Assembly (NCBI GenBank): GCA_958510825.1
Contig: OY294051.1
Span: 34,410,393-34,474,392, forward strand
DNA length: 64,000 nucleotides
Source: Brachypterus glaber
Lineage: Eukaryota; Arthropoda; Insecta; Coleoptera; Kateretidae
Direction of reading: 5' to 3'
This document shows, in pieces, positions 11,930 to 23,295 of this stretch (its first letter is position 1; the number at the start of each line of letters is the position of its first letter). The notes under the pieces are model-generated. The model saw nothing but the letters and a program-made list of their open reading frames with translations. It was not told the origin of the DNA and ran no database searches. A program made the translations under genes and the position numbers.

Positions 11930-12500
11930 TTTCTTTTTGCGAAAAACGAAAAATAAAAAAATAAATAAAAAAATAAAAAAACTTTTTTTTTAAATAAGAT
12001 CTTTATTTATAAACGAAAATTTTTTGAAAGATTAAAAAAATAAAGAAAAACATAGTTTTTTCATTTTTTAAAAAAGTTTAACCCCCCATAACTTTTTTGG
12101 TTTTACTTTGTTGAGATTACTCTTAAAATTGGTTGAATTGATCCTTATAATAAAAGTAATTTTTCCTAGAAAAGTTACGTTAATCAGAATTTTCTTTCAG
12201 CTTTCTTCGATTTTTTTTTAAGTTTAACCCCCCATAACTTTTTGTCTTTGGGGAAAAAACAATAGGGATTTTCCTCTCATAGAATTGATTTTTCGTGAAA
12301 TTTTCAAGTTGATCGGATTATGCCTTCTTGAGTTATCTATCGTGTCTACAATAATTGTGACATCAGACAGACAGACGGACGGACGGATGGACGGACAAAA
12401 AAAATCCTATTTTTTCATGAAAAAAATTTGTATCCAAGAATTTTTTGTCTCGGACTTTGGAAAATTCGAAACTACTGTACAATACTATTCTAGCGCAGGC
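11930..12500 (+). repeat. Dispersed repeat K, copy 1
   Basis: It contains taaccccccataactttt twice (about 12080 and 12222), then aatagggattttcctctcatag and agacagacggacggacgg, ending near cgaaactactgtacaatac. An inverted, degraded copy lies at 17385-17690, with tctgtctgtccgtccgtctg. It looks like the 3' portion of a transposon; no coding sequence remains. Confidence 0.65.
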
Positions 12501-12621
12501 GCTGTGAATAGTATAGTAAGCCCATATGTAATTTATCCCTATGTGAGCGAATAGCTTTTTGATTCATAAAAATTACGATAAAAATATAAAAGTCTATTTT
12601 GGTTATTTTTTTCTTTCTGAA

Positions 12622-13322
12622 CGTATATTCTATAACTAGTATGGAATAGACAATATTCCGCGCTAGCGGAAAGTTGGTCATACGAGCCGGCAGGCGAGTA
12701 TGACGGTCCCGCGAGCGCGGAATGACTATTCCATACGTGTTGTAGACTATACTTTTTCTTCGACTGCAAATATGAAACACTGTTTGGCTTTAAACTGCGG
12801 ACAAGGTTAAAAACAATGTTTTTGTGACTCGACATTGCAAATGCAACAAAACACATTTTTAAATAAAGCAATTAATGTTATTTAATAATTTTATCAAATC
12901 GGTACTTAAAAAAGATTTTTATTTAATCTTAGCACATATTTACAAATTATAATGCAAAAATTGAAGGTTATGTCAGATTGTTGTGATAGATATCAGGTTT
13001 AAATATTTAACAATAGATGGAGCAGTTTTAATTATTTGAACTAAATTGATAAAAAACTGGTCAAGAAAAACTAATAAACTTTATGTAACTTTAACGCAAA
13101 ACTTTAAATTGCATTAAATTATTCAATATTTCATGGTAAAATATATATATTTTTGCTAATTTTGCTACAGTTTTCTTTACTTTTATAAACAAGAGATGGT
13201 ACTACATGTGCTCATTCTAACACTTGATACGGAATACTCATACCGTATCTAGAGCTAGAATGGATTCATTCTGTATTTGAAAAGTGTATGTATTTGCTTA
13301 CATTCTAAAGCAGTCGTAGAAA
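12622..13322 (+). repeat. Dispersed family B, copy 2
   Basis: It is collinear with 7332-8037: the nested palindromic head ctagtatggaatagacaa...ctattccatac, then gttatgtcagattgttgtga, atggtaaaatatatatat, gagctagaatggattcattc and agcagtcgtagaaaaat. The reverse-strand frames here are translations of the repeat. Confidence 0.85.
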
Positions 13323-13591
13323 AATATAATTTCTTATCCTTTTTAGAGAAATTCAACATTCGTATAATATTCTACATGATTAGATACGTTTTAAGTGTGC
13401 ATACGTTATATAGAAGCTAATTTAAATAAGTGCCTCTATAAACCGCACGTCGAAAAAACACATTTCGGATCAGGTAGAGCACCGAGGGTCGGTAATAACA
13501 GTTCGCTTGAATACCGGCTACGAATTATAAGCAGACATTCGTAGCAGCCTTGGATATTGAGTTTTAAGTTATCGAGGCCTACATATCGTTA

Positions 13592-14615
13592 TATTAAATA
13601 ATAGTAATTATATACCAAGATAGAGAAGACATTTTTTATAGCCGAGCGTATTAAATCTCGAGCTGCGTATCAGCGAGGGATTTAAGAGTGCGACAATAGT
13701 TTTTTTATGAACAACTTGGAAAAGAGCTTAGTTTCAGGTGTTTTGCTTATTTAAGTATGAGCTTTCCCCCTTTTTTGGTCCAAATTAAATAATATTGAGG
13801 TAAAATGCAGTTGCGTACACGAAGCTGTAGTTTGCAACGTTTCTTTGCATCGAAAATTCAAATAGTATATTAAAGCACTTATTCCATAACACGTTTTTAG
13901 GTACTAGTACTTTAGAAAACTCGCCGCAAGCGGCTTGTTTTCTAAACTTGTACTCGTGCGCTGAAAACGTATGTTATGAAACTAGAACTTTAATATACTA
14001 TTTGAATTTTCGTTGCAAAAAAACGTTGCAAACTTCAGCTTCATTTGCGTACACTGTAATAAGGTGTTTTGGGGTTGGTTTATCTTAATTTTCTTCACCT
14101 AGAAAAATAATAATTATTTCTCTCCTAGTAGGAGTAAATTTTATAAACAATTGATTTCTGTCACTTTAAATGTTTCAGTTCTTTGTGCAATTTTTAATAA
14201 TTAAACCCAAGAAAATAGCTTGAAATAACTTTTTAGTTATTAAATATAATTAATTATAATTATTACCAATTAATACAATCAATAATTAGCTAAATATTAC
14301 GAAAAAAATAAAAGAAAAACTAAATTTTTAAACGTTAGTTGAAAATATTTATTTGAGCAAATTTCATTGATCAAGGCTACTTGATTTTTATGAAAATTTC
14401 AAGAAATATAATTTCTGTTAATAATTTACTTTATTATTTGAATAAAAATAGTTAAATAGAGCTAGCAGTGAAAAAAACTAATATATAAACTACGGTAGGT
14501 AGAAGACTATTATAGCCTCGCACTCTTAAATCCCTCGCTGCTCGGGATTTAATACACTCAGCTATAAAAAATGTCTTTTCTACCTTGGTATATAATTACT
14601 ATTATTCAATAACTA
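13592..14615. mobile_element. Foldback C, about 1 kb
   Basis: The outer arms of about 105 bp are 13592-13697 and 14507-14615: atagtaattatataccaag, gacattttttatagc and gagggatttaagagtgcg against their complements. The interior between the right arm and a nested palindrome is matched by 56645-57193, which keeps the same right arm but lacks the left one. It is non-coding. Confidence 0.8.
13810..14058. mobile_element. Palindromic element nested in foldback C
   Basis: The arms run from ttgcgtacacgaagct to agcttcatttgcgtaca with long internal pairing (tttgcaacg, aattcaaatagtatattaaag). An innermost hairpin lies at 13912-13943 (tagaaaac...gttttcta). The partial copy of C at 56645 starts only downstream of this segment, so the nesting is inferred from structure. 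Confidence 0.7.
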
Positions 14616-15930
14616 AAGTTACTTGCTTAACATGGGTGTTTTTTTTTGTAAATTTATTATTCTCGTAAAATACAGCCCTCGATTGGTTTTCATACGGTAG
14701 CCAACTTAAAAGAATAACATCCCCAATATTGGTGAAATCCTTTTTGCCCCTTTTACCAGCACTAACGGTCAAGTGGACTAGAAGAAGTGAAGGGATATAG
14801 ATAAATTGGTTGCTTTAGTTCTTACTCTGTTTTTTTCTTATCGGGGATATTGTATTTGAGGGTTTATGTCAAAGAAACTTCCGAAAATTAGTTTTAGGAG
14901 TATATATTATACCTGTGTTTTTTTATTTAAAAAAAAAAAAGAAAATTAATTCTACTTCTGTTAAAAAAAAGTTACTCATATTTTTAAGAAAATGTAAAGA
15001 AATTTAACTACCTCTATAACACTAGTCTATATTAAATTTTTTAAATTTTAAGTGTATCCAAAATAAGATATTTTAGGTACTTTTTAATCCCTTTTATATC
15101 GTTTTAGTTGCAAAATTCAGATTGAAAAACACAAAATTTATATGTATTATTAATGTTAGTTTTGTCTGTTTTAAAAAGTATTTATGTGCAAAAGGACATT
15201 TAAAATAATTATAAAACAGATTTTTGGAATACTTACAATCTTCTTAAAAAAGTTCATATCCTTATAAACCTCTTATTTCTGATACGTATAAAATAAATCA
15301 CAAAAGAATTGGTGTTCTGATAAGGCCTTATTATTTGTATACACCCTTAAGGGCAAAATTTCAAGACCTGTATGGTTCATATAAGAGCAGATATATCTGT
15401 CATTTAATTGTATTGTTTTCTGTAAGATAAAAAAATTCAAAATGACACTTGGCTTGTTCTATCAATTAATAAAAAATTCCCTTTATAATATAATTTTTTA
15501 AAAAAATTTTAGTGTCAGCGAAATTTTTCACCATCAAATTCGCTTTCAGCGTCCAAGAATACGTAAAAAAATATAGTATGGTTAAGAGTAATTGACATAG
15601 GCGCAACTAGGGGCGGTTTGGGGGGCTAATCCCCCCAAATTTTGTCAAGCCCTCCACCTTAAATCAAACTATAAAAGTAAAATTACGCATATATTTTTTA
15701 AATAACCCTGGTTTCGAAGTAATTTTTTTTGTTATCATTTGCAATTTTGGTGAAGGCGCATTTATAGCAAATGCAAAAAACAACTATACGCGAAACTAAA
15801 GGAAGAATTTTTAATATGCGATGGTTTATAGCATTTTACTTAAACAGTTATAACAACATATCGATCGTCTAGCGTACAAAGGGTCTAAGTACATAAGTTT
15901 TCCCTATATACCTAGCACCTTTGTACGCAA
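14616..15930. other. Intergenic, no gene recognised
   Basis: AT-rich sequence. A short module at 15597-15660, ggcgcaactaggggcggtttg followed by the self-complementary ggggggctaatcccccc, looks like a transposon scrap. Nothing else is supportable. Confidence 0.5.
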
Positions 15931-15931
15931 G

Positions 15932-16052
15932 ACCATGGATATATTCATTCATAATATTTTTTGTTTCGTTTATTTCTTAACTATAGCCCACTGCCTTGTT
16001 GTCAATTTAACTTGAGTAATGAATGATATAAAAGATATTATGAATGAATCAT
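15932..16052. repeat. Inverted repeat with tattcattcataatatttttt arms
   Basis: The left arm tattcattcataatat at about 15948 is answered by atattatgaatgaatc at about 16035. The arms are about 20 bp. The phrase agcgtacaaaggg nearby recurs at 17292. Confidence 0.55.
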
Positions 16053-16734
16053 GTTGGTAAACCTGATCAAGTAAAATATTATGAATCTTCCTATAGTAAG
16101 GGTCTTCTAGATATGGCGAAAAATAACTATATAGTTACTTTTCACTAGAGACTTATGTTAAAAAGTCAAGAATAAATTTATGACGCTCGTTATTTGATAC
16201 TATAGCAACTGTATTATTATATGTCTTATTTTTAGTTAATTTTTAGTAGATCTACTTCTTAAAGCTTTAAGATGAAGAGGGTGCTCTCAGCAAAAATTGC
16301 AAATGTAAAAAAATCTCATTATTTGTCTTGCAGAAATATGTAAATATTTTGAACACAAAATTTCAATAATTTATTCAGATATATAAATTTATTTAACCTA
16401 GTTTACCTTTATCTGTAAAAATTTATGATAAAAAATGCAGGAATAAATGCGAAAAAACACTTTTTCATCGAAAATAATTATAATTGCAAACATTTTAAAA
16501 TGGAAATGGAGAGCGCTGGCAAACAATTCGACTTTGACAATTTCTCCCTCTGACTCTACTTACCTATCTAAGGATTTTCTCCCTAGTTCATAGGGTGGAC
16601 CAAAAAATATAGGTTTTACGGAGCTAAAAAAGTTATCAACAGTAATATCCTTTGTGCTTGCTTGAATTATTGATAATTTTGTTTTGATAAATTAACAGCT
16701 TTTTTGTTGCAAGTCTATGAAACACACGACTAAA

Positions 16735-16784
16735 GGAGGATTTTGGGCTAAACACACAAAATAATAAGATTTTGCACACATATA
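16735..16784 (+). repeat. Short dispersed repeat, truncated by a MITE
   Basis: ggattttgggctaaacac followed by acaaaataataagatttt matches, inverted, 54265-54315, and its first half matches 42283-42300. The MITE starting at 16785 interrupts it. Confidence 0.6.
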
Positions 16785-16993
16785 CCGTGCGATTATAAAG
16801 TGCCGATCACTTTTTATTGCAAAACTGGCATTAGCGATGAGTAAAATGCAAGAAAGCTATGTGCGTTTTACTGGCCACCGAGCTGTTGTACATAGCGATC
16901 ACATGGGCTTCTCTCGCACAACTCTAACAGAAGCGTGGCTTCAAACGAAGAGTATTTTCTTTTAAAACTGTTCGGTACTTTATAATCGCACTG
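16785..16993. mobile_element. TA-flanked MITE, Tc1/mariner type
   Basis: The ends are CCGTGCGATTATAAAGTGCCG and, read from the other end, CAGTGCGATTATAAAGTACCG, with TA immediately outside both (16783-16784, 16994-16995). The 209-bp length, terminal CAGTG-like start and TA duplication fit a non-autonomous Tc1/mariner derivative. The interior is unique in the window. Confidence 0.88.
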
Positions 16994-17384
16994 TAAATAT
17001 ATAAAAATCACTTTCGCAAAATTTCAATTCTTAAAGTTGCCCAAAATTTCTTTTGAATGTATTAAATGAAAATTCTTACATAGACAAATATAAGTAAAGT
17101 AAATGAAGTAAATATAAATGTATTCGTATTCTCACTCTATTTATTATGAGAGATATACCTAGTCCTGGAGAATCCTGAAATCCTTAACTTTGTCATTGTT
17201 ACATGATAATCACGTAGGCTCGGCAACTTCATAATTTACTTCAGCCACTTACAGAGTTTCAGTTGGTGACAGAGTCAAGTTCAAAAGTCAGTAGCGTACA
17301 AAGGGTATGTACCAATATTAAGTAATACAAGCAGATACAGGAAATATAAATAAGAAATAAAAAAAAGGGTACTTGGTTATTATA

Positions 17385-17690
17385 TCAAGCGCTTGAATAA
17401 TATAATTCGGTAGTTTCGAATTTCCCGAATTCGCCAAAAAATTCATGGACAAAAATGTGTTTCATGAAAACAATAAGAAACATTAAAACTCTGTCTGTCC
17501 GTCCGTCTGTCCGTCGAATGTTAAGATTTTTGTGGATACGATAGCACAAGAACAAATTGTCAGATTGGCTCAAAATTTTCAGGAAAAATCCAGTTCTATG
17601 AGGGTAAGATACCTATTGTTTTTAAAAATAATCCCCCCGAAAATAAAAAAGTTATTGGAGGTTAAGTTAAAAAAAATGAAAAAATTATTT
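17385..17690 (-). repeat. Dispersed repeat K, copy 2 (inverted)
   Basis: On the reverse strand this follows the order of 12230-12500: aataggtatcttaccctcatag, then the gacggacagacgg tract, then cgaaactaccg. It lies immediately upstream of the transposase relic at 17742. Confidence 0.6.
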
Positions 17691-17741
17691 TTTTTTATTT
17701 TGTGTTTATGAAAAATCATATATTTTAAATGACGTCCATTT

Positions 17742-18260
17742 TTAGCTTTGCAAGCACGGGCTCATTTTACGGCATTTTCCATGACGGCTCTTAACATGTA
17801 TGGCTCCAGCTAGGGTCATGCATGAACGTGAATTGGACCCCCTTAAGGTCACGGTTTGGTGCGGTGTAAAATTCCAAATTGTCTTACTTCTGCTAGGAAA
17901 ATGGCAATACATTTTGTGCGCCCTGCAGTGGAAGACATTCCAGAGACAAGGTGGCAGCAGGATGGGGCAGCCCATGCCGCCAGAGCCACAATGCAGTCTT
18001 TAAGGCAGATTTTCGATTCGAAGAGTGAATAATTTCGCGAAATTCGGATTTTAATTTTCCTTTACGATCACCCGATTTGACAGTACCGGACTTTTTTCTT
18101 TAGGGCTACCTGAAAGATTGGGTGTATGTCAAAAAGCCCAGGACTATTCAACAGCTTAAGCCAGACATGTTAGGAGCCGCCATGGAAAATGTCGTGAAAA
18201 GAGCCCGTGCTTGCAAAGCGGAAAATGGACAACATTTAAAAGATGTATATAAAACATTTT
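17742..18260 (+). pseudogene. Mariner-type transposase relic with inverted tail duplication
   Basis: On the plus strand, fragments in different frames follow the order of a mariner transposase C-terminal half. They are VTVWCGV at 17848, WQQDGAAHAAR-like residues at about 17952-17986, SPDLTVPDFF followed by GYLKDWVYVKKP at about 18067-18140, and ENVVKRARACKAENGQHLKD ending near 18245. These match the family blocks VTVWCG, W-Q-D-G-A-x-x-H, SPDLxxxDFFLWGYLK and the C-terminal LxxVxxRxxxCxxxxG. Stops and frameshifts break it, and WPPR is lost. The first 60 bases (17742-17800) are the reverse complement of 18167-18228, so the 3' end of the gene has been copied inverted in front of it. It is inactive. 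Confidence 0.8.
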
Positions 18261-18489
18261 ACTATTCCTTAAAACGACTTTTGTTTGATTAACGCAGTCG
18301 TCCCTCCGAAGTGACTAACCTATTTCGTGCTTTTTAGCACTCTTCAGAGCCACATATCGTAGTTGTCCCTACTACCGATATGTGGCTCTGAAGAGTGCTA
18401 AAAAGCACGAAATCGATCAGTCACTTCGGAGGGACGACTGCGTCAATCAAACAAAACTCGTTTTAAGGAATAGTAAAATGTTTTATATA
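18246..18489. mobile_element. Near-perfect palindrome with PLE-like terminus
   Basis: The arms run from tataaaacattttactattcc to ggaatagtaaaatgttttata, joined through gcagtcgtccctccgaagtgac and agagccacatatcg and their complements, with only about 12 unpaired bases at the centre (18358-18370). It starts at the end of the transposase relic. The two arms differ at only a few positions, mainly taacctat against atcgatc. The repeated CTGAAGA...GAAA core points to a Penelope-like terminus, inverted head to head. Confidence 0.8.
18381..18424 (+). ncRNA. Hammerhead-ribozyme-like motif (candidate)
   Basis: The core CTGAAGA (18388-18394) satisfies CUGANGA. Stem II is GTGC/GCAC with loop TAAAAA. GAAA (18409-18412) follows. 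Stem III would be the self-complementary ATCGAT with C at 18418 as cleavage nucleotide. Stem I pairs 18382-18387 (GTGGCT) with 18419-18424 (AGTCAC), six pairs including one G-T. Short palindromic stem III and this layout are described for type I hammerheads of Penelope-like elements, where a dimer is needed. The opposite strand of the palindrome has the core too but lacks the palindromic ATCGAT. Activity is not shown. Confidence 0.55.
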
Positions 18490-18654
18490 GATTTTTTAAA
18501 TTTGTAAATATCAAACAATTTAATTTAGTTTATTTAAAAGATGATTTTTCATACATAGTTAAAAAAAATCCATTTCTTGTACTCTATATTGTAAAAGAAA
18601 TAAATAACAAAAATTGACAAACGAAAAAGTTATTCAGCTTTTTTAATTTTTATC

Positions 18655-18757
18655 TTATCTTATCTAATTTTGCTGTGACGTTTCAACGATGGATTTTCCT
18701 CGTTTTCGAACAGAGAATTAAAATCTATCGTCAAAACGTCACAGCAAAATTAGATAA
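18655..18757. repeat. Inverted repeat, taattttgctgtgacgtttt arms
   Basis: The arms ttatctaattttgctgtgacg and cgtcacagcaaaattagataa enclose about 55 bases containing atggattttcctcg. On the reverse strand atccatcgttgaaacgtcac ends in gaaacgtc, as in PLE termini, but no complete hammerhead core is present. From 18760 to 19050 nothing further is recognised. Confidence 0.75.
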
Positions 18758-19057
18758 CAATTTTAGTCAGATCCAAAGCCATATTCCCCAAAAATCAAAA
18801 ACCTAAATTATACAAATCGGGAAAAAACTTTCAATTTGAAAAAGTTATTCAATTTTTAAATGGTAAAGTGACCCTGTAGTATACCATTTACTGTAAATAG
18901 TATAAAATTGATTGCGTAGCATCACATATCTTTACGGCTTGTTTTTAAATTACACATCTCAAAATAGTTAATATTTATGGCTAATAAGCTGAATGCTTTA
19001 TTAAAATACGCTGTTTGAACCCACTTTGTTTTCGTGATCAGCAGTACTCGGCTTTAA

Positions 19058-19534
19058 CATAAAGTTTATTAGTTTTTCTTAATATTTGACCAGTTTTTTA
19101 TGAATTTAGTTAAAAAAATTAAAACTGCTCCATCTATTGTTAAATATTTAAACCTGATATCTGTCACAACAATCTGACATAACCTTCAATTTTTGCATTA
19201 TAATTTGTAAATATGTGCTAAAATTAAATAAAAATCTTTTTTAAGTACTGATTTGATAAAATTATTAAATAAGATTAATTGCTTTATTTAAAAATATGTG
19301 TTGTGTTGCATTTGTAATGTCGAGTCATAAAAAACATTGTTTTTAACCTTGTCCACAGTTTAAAGCCATACAGTGTTTCATATTTCCAGTCGAAGAAAAA
19401 GTATAGTCTACAACACGTATGGAATAGTCATTCAGCTCTCGCGGGACCTTCATACTCACCTGCCGGCTCGTATGACAAACTTTCCGCTCGCGCGGAATAT
19501 TGTCTGTTCCATACTAGTTATAGAATATACTATT
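19058..19534 (-). repeat. Dispersed family B, copy 3 (inverted, truncated)
   Basis: This is the reverse complement of the first two thirds of the other copies. It starts in aaactaataaacttta and ends with the palindromic head, tatggaacagaca through gtatattctataact. Part of the inner GC-rich hairpin is shortened. The final third of the family is missing. Confidence 0.8.
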
Positions 19535-20330
19535 CTGAAACCTTAATTGTTATCGATTTATTTAACCAAACACTTGCATTTTCGCTGTCAGTGAACCCTT
19601 TAAATAATTCCGAGCAAGTAAATGTTTCGGATAATTGGTTTGGTCAAATACAGCTATCAAAAAAGGTCTATTGCATTTTTCAAACGTGCCACCTATTTTA
19701 TACCGCACTTACGTGATAACAATCCCGAATCGCATGACGCCGTAATTGTTTTGTCGTCGACGTCGTATTTGACGTTGTTTTGTTGTTGCTTGCTGTACAG
19801 GGTGTCTTTTTTCTTAAATGAACCCTTTATGCACAGTATTTGCAGTCTTTTTTTTTGTAAAATAAAGGGTATGATTCTACATCACAAAACATGTAAAACC
19901 AGCGTAGGAACATACACTCTAAATTTGTACGTCAATCTTACAGTAGTTTTAACTGTAATAATTAAAGCAAATTTACAATGTCAGAATGTGAATTTACAAT
20001 ATTTATTAAATTAACCTCAATATTACTGGGTTTAGTAAAATCTCAGCTCTTTTCCTGTCGGTACAATAATTTTGCATTAAAATTCATGCATGTGGTCCAA
20101 AAGGCCGGCACTTTTTCCCAAAAATTACAAGAGCCCGTAATACTGCTTAAAATACACATTAAATTTGATGCTTAAATTACTGTGAAATCACAGGTAAAAA
20201 TTCACATTTTTACAGATAACTGTGAATTTACAGTACTGATTTAAATATACCACTTTCTTTGCTGGCAACATATGACCTACTTTATTTGCTGTAAAATTAC
20301 TATATTTGCATTTACAGTGTAGGTCCCGAA
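19535..20330. other. Intergenic; open frames without recognisable product
   Basis: A 130-codon plus-strand frame (19622-20014) and a second (19978-20175) translate to cysteine- and phenylalanine-rich sequence that I do not recognise. Their composition does not differ from surrounding DNA. Several ttacag/ctgtaa phrases (aatttacagt, actgtaa) recur between 19940 and 20310, suggesting a degraded repeat. I do not call a gene. Confidence 0.4.
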
Positions 20331-20334
20331 ACAA

Positions 20335-20960
20335 ACCATAAGGGGGTTACTACCCTTTACAATGGTACTAAAGTTTTTAATTAATAACTCTGGTCCACTT
20401 TGAGCATATATTAATAAGGGCAATTAGTTTATATTAATTAATTTTTTTTGAATCTATACAGAGGCGTGCCTAGACGGACAAAATGTATGAGGCTTAAAAA
20501 TTTTTCCCCTCAATAGTTTTTGGTGTGCATTTTTTTACTTTTTGTAAAAAAATATGGATTCCTTCGGATTTTTTTTGTAAATTTTCATTTAATTTTTTTA
20601 ATTTTTTGTTTTTATTTTCTGCATTTTAGTACTTTGAAGAGTTTACTCTATGTTACGAAGCATTCCATATATTATTGACTTGTTGTTCCATGTTTTCTGT
20701 TTGCACGACTTACGGTAAATCGTTTTGTTTTAGTAAAAACTATAGAGGAAGTTTGAACCGTTTAACTATAAACAGACCTGTATACTTTCATAAAAATATC
20801 CCCCTTAACTTTTGAATGAGTTAAGATATCGACTTTAAATTTAGTACTAATAAATAAGACAACTTGTAAGTCAAGATAGTTTAAAAGCTATCTTTTTGCA
20901 TATATTTGATATTTTTAACTCTTATATTTTACTAAACTAAATAATGAACCCAATTTCGAG
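20335..20960. repeat. Mosaic of two degraded dispersed repeats
   Basis: 20375-20460 (ttaattaataact, tattaataagggcaat) matches the interior of the foldback at 27171-27856. 20790-20900 (ccttaacttttgaatgag, atatcgactt, aaataagacaactt, gcatatatttgata) matches one arm of the foldback at 33081-33803. Both are partial. Confidence 0.6.
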
Positions 20961-22480
20961 ATACCACAGTTTATAACTGACGTATCGATATGTAGCCATA
21001 GTTAAAAATAGCTAAAGGTTAACCTTTTCGGGACGCCAAACGACCAGCAGCAGATTTACTTTGTCCAATCTATGCCTTTTAATAAATATTGACAACATTT
21101 TTTACATAATTTTTATCAGTGTAGTTCCTATACAGAACCATCTATACAGAAAGGTCCAGGCAACGGTGTACAAGAAGGATAAGGTGTTAAAATTAGTATA
21201 ATTTGTTTAATATTTACAAAAAATGGTATTTGGGGGTTTTGAGACTCGCTTAAAATGAATTTGATATTTAAAAACTTATATCCGTACCCCTTAATGGGCT
21301 AGAACCACCCCTTTTTTATATATAGATTTTTTATAAAAGAAATTTACACAGGAAAATCTCGCGACAAGCTTTTATAGGGGGGGTTAACTTAGCCTTATAT
21401 GCGTATGGGGTGATGGGGAGACGAGGGGGGATGTAAAATTTATTGTAAAATTTTATTATCACTAAATGAGTACGTAAACTAATTTTAGTTTTAAATTATC
21501 TTATGTGGGTAAAAAATGGATTTTTTAAATTTTAGGGGTGGGGGTTTAGGGGGTAGGTCTTATACAAAATTGTATTGTCTGCCAAGTTAAGCATGTGTGC
21601 CAAATTTTAGCTTTCTAAGTGTATTCTAAGTGGCCGAAAAAGCATTCGGCAGATTTGCCTTAACCAAACGTCTATACATACATAACTAATAACAAACATT
21701 GCAAGTTAAATAAAAGCTTGTAAAAATTAATTTATTTAAAGCTTTTTACTGAAAAACAACCAATGAAGTTTTTTATGTACATAGCTAATAGGTTGTCAAT
21801 TTAATCAATAAGATTTTCAATTTAATCAATAAGATTTGTCAATTTAATCAATAATATTTAATCAACGAACTGAATTTAAAATTTAAAAATCTTCTTTGAA
21901 AAATCAAATTCAAAAGGTTAAAGAGCAAATAAATGGTTAGAAAAAATTAAATTAAATCAAAATTTAATTAGGAAACGTGTATTTTTAACTATTTAACCCA
22001 ACAAAAGCTAATAAAGAAACAGGAAATGATCCTGTCTGTGAAATTAAATTTCGAAACTAAATTTTGGTTTCGAAGTTTCCGACCTGATAGAAATCTGTTT
22101 AATTTTAAGTGAAAATCAAGTACTTAGTATAATTAATAAAACCAAAATTTCAGTAATTTAAATTGTTATCTGAATTACCTTGACTTTAAGTTAAAGTCTA
22201 ACAAACGTCTTTAATAGCCTGGAGATAAATTATAAATCTGTTATTAGGATTTTTTTTTGACGTTTTAAACTTTAATATACAAGTTATACAGTTTTACGAG
22301 ATAACACTACTGGCATATAGACTCCGTATACTATACAAATTTAGTGTATCTATAAAATAACACAGGCCCACAAAAAAAAATAAAAGTGGTCTGCGCCATG
22401 GATAGGACCATGATATTCCTATGTATTTTCGCCCGCTAAAACCGAGATTTTTTTTTCTGCAGCCGTACTATGCAACGAAA
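20961..22480. other. Intergenic with transposon scraps
   Basis: 21540-21700 includes ggggtgggggtttaggggg and gtgccaaattttagctttc, followed by catacataac, a style seen at LINE or other transposon 3' ends, but no coding piece is identifiable. 22278-22330 (cagttttacgagataacac, tactggca) resembles one arm of the MITE at 50243-50482. Confidence 0.4.
21794..21860 (+). repeat. Tandem repeat, three units of about 22 bp
   Basis: The phrase tcaatttaatcaataagatt is repeated three times with minor change (the last unit reads ataatatt). Confidence 0.85.
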
Positions 22481-22489
22481 CAAGAAAAA

Positions 22490-22870
22490 AGTGACCAACA
22501 TTATTTTTATTATTATTATTATTTTTATTATGTATTTCAGCTTTAAATGATTAGAAAGACATAAAAAATATGTTTTTTTTTCTTTTAATATTTCCCATTC
22601 AAAAATATAGAGTAAGCAGAAAAAAAAATGGGAAAAAGTAATCAACATTATTTTATTGTGTATTTCAACTTTAATTGATTAGTAAGACCTAAAAAATATG
22701 TTTTTTAATTTTTTAATATTTTAATAATAATAAATTCTTTAATGGAAAATATAAAAAAAAATTAAGTCTTACTAATCAATTGAAGTTGAAATACACATTA
22801 CAATAATGTTGGTTATTTTTTCCCGTTTTTTTTCTTCTTATTTTGTACTCTAAATTCTTTAATGGAAAAT
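22490..22870. repeat. Direct and inverted repeat cluster
   Basis: The module caacattatttt...gtatttca-cttta-tgatta followed by aaaaaatatgtttttt occurs at 22496-22580 and 22644-22705, and again inverted at 22755-22815 (tactaatcaattgaagttgaa, acaataatgttgg). The phrase taaattctttaatggaaaat occurs at about 22730 and 22852. It is a small duplicated palindromic element. Confidence 0.65.
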
Positions 22871-22910
22871 ATTTAAAAAAATAAAAAAAAAACGATTTTT
22901 TATTTCTAAC

Positions 22911-22941
<31 letters not shown>
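22911..22941. repeat. (TAA)n microsatellite
   Basis: About ten uninterrupted TAA units, adjacent to the repeat cluster. Confidence 0.9.
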
Positions 22942-23076
22942 TTAAAGTTGAAATATACAATTAAATAATTTTGGACAAAATAAAAATTATTGATCAGTCA
23001 GAAATCCAAAACTCTAGGTTATAAGTTGTACTAAAGGAATGTTATTAATTTATTACTCAAAAGAATGTTATTTTTT

Positions 23077-23136
23077 TTAACACGTTCGCTGCGGAGAATA
23101 GAATATTTGTGTCTCGTGCTGCAGCGAACGTGTTAA
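23077..23136. mobile_element. Tiny TTAA-flanked MITE
   Basis: TTAA-CACGTTCGCTGC at 23077-23092 is answered by GCAGCGAACGTG-TTAA at 23121-23136. The whole unit is 60 bp. TTAA on both sides fits piggyBac-type insertion. A related unit is at 34748-34831. Confidence 0.8.
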
Positions 23137-23295
23137 CTAAAGTTTATATAGAAAAATTAGTTGTATAAAAAATTTATTATTTATTTATCTGTCTGGCCCT
23201 AGGGCCCTGATATATTCTTTAAATCTGTGTTGTCACTGACTTGTCAGTGACTACATATTTTCCCCCAGTTTTTATAAAGTATACAGACAAGAAGT

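Noticed and set aside
19622..20175. 130- and 65-residue plus-strand frames
   Set aside because: Sequence is low in recognisable motifs and crosses recurring ttacag phrases; more likely chance.
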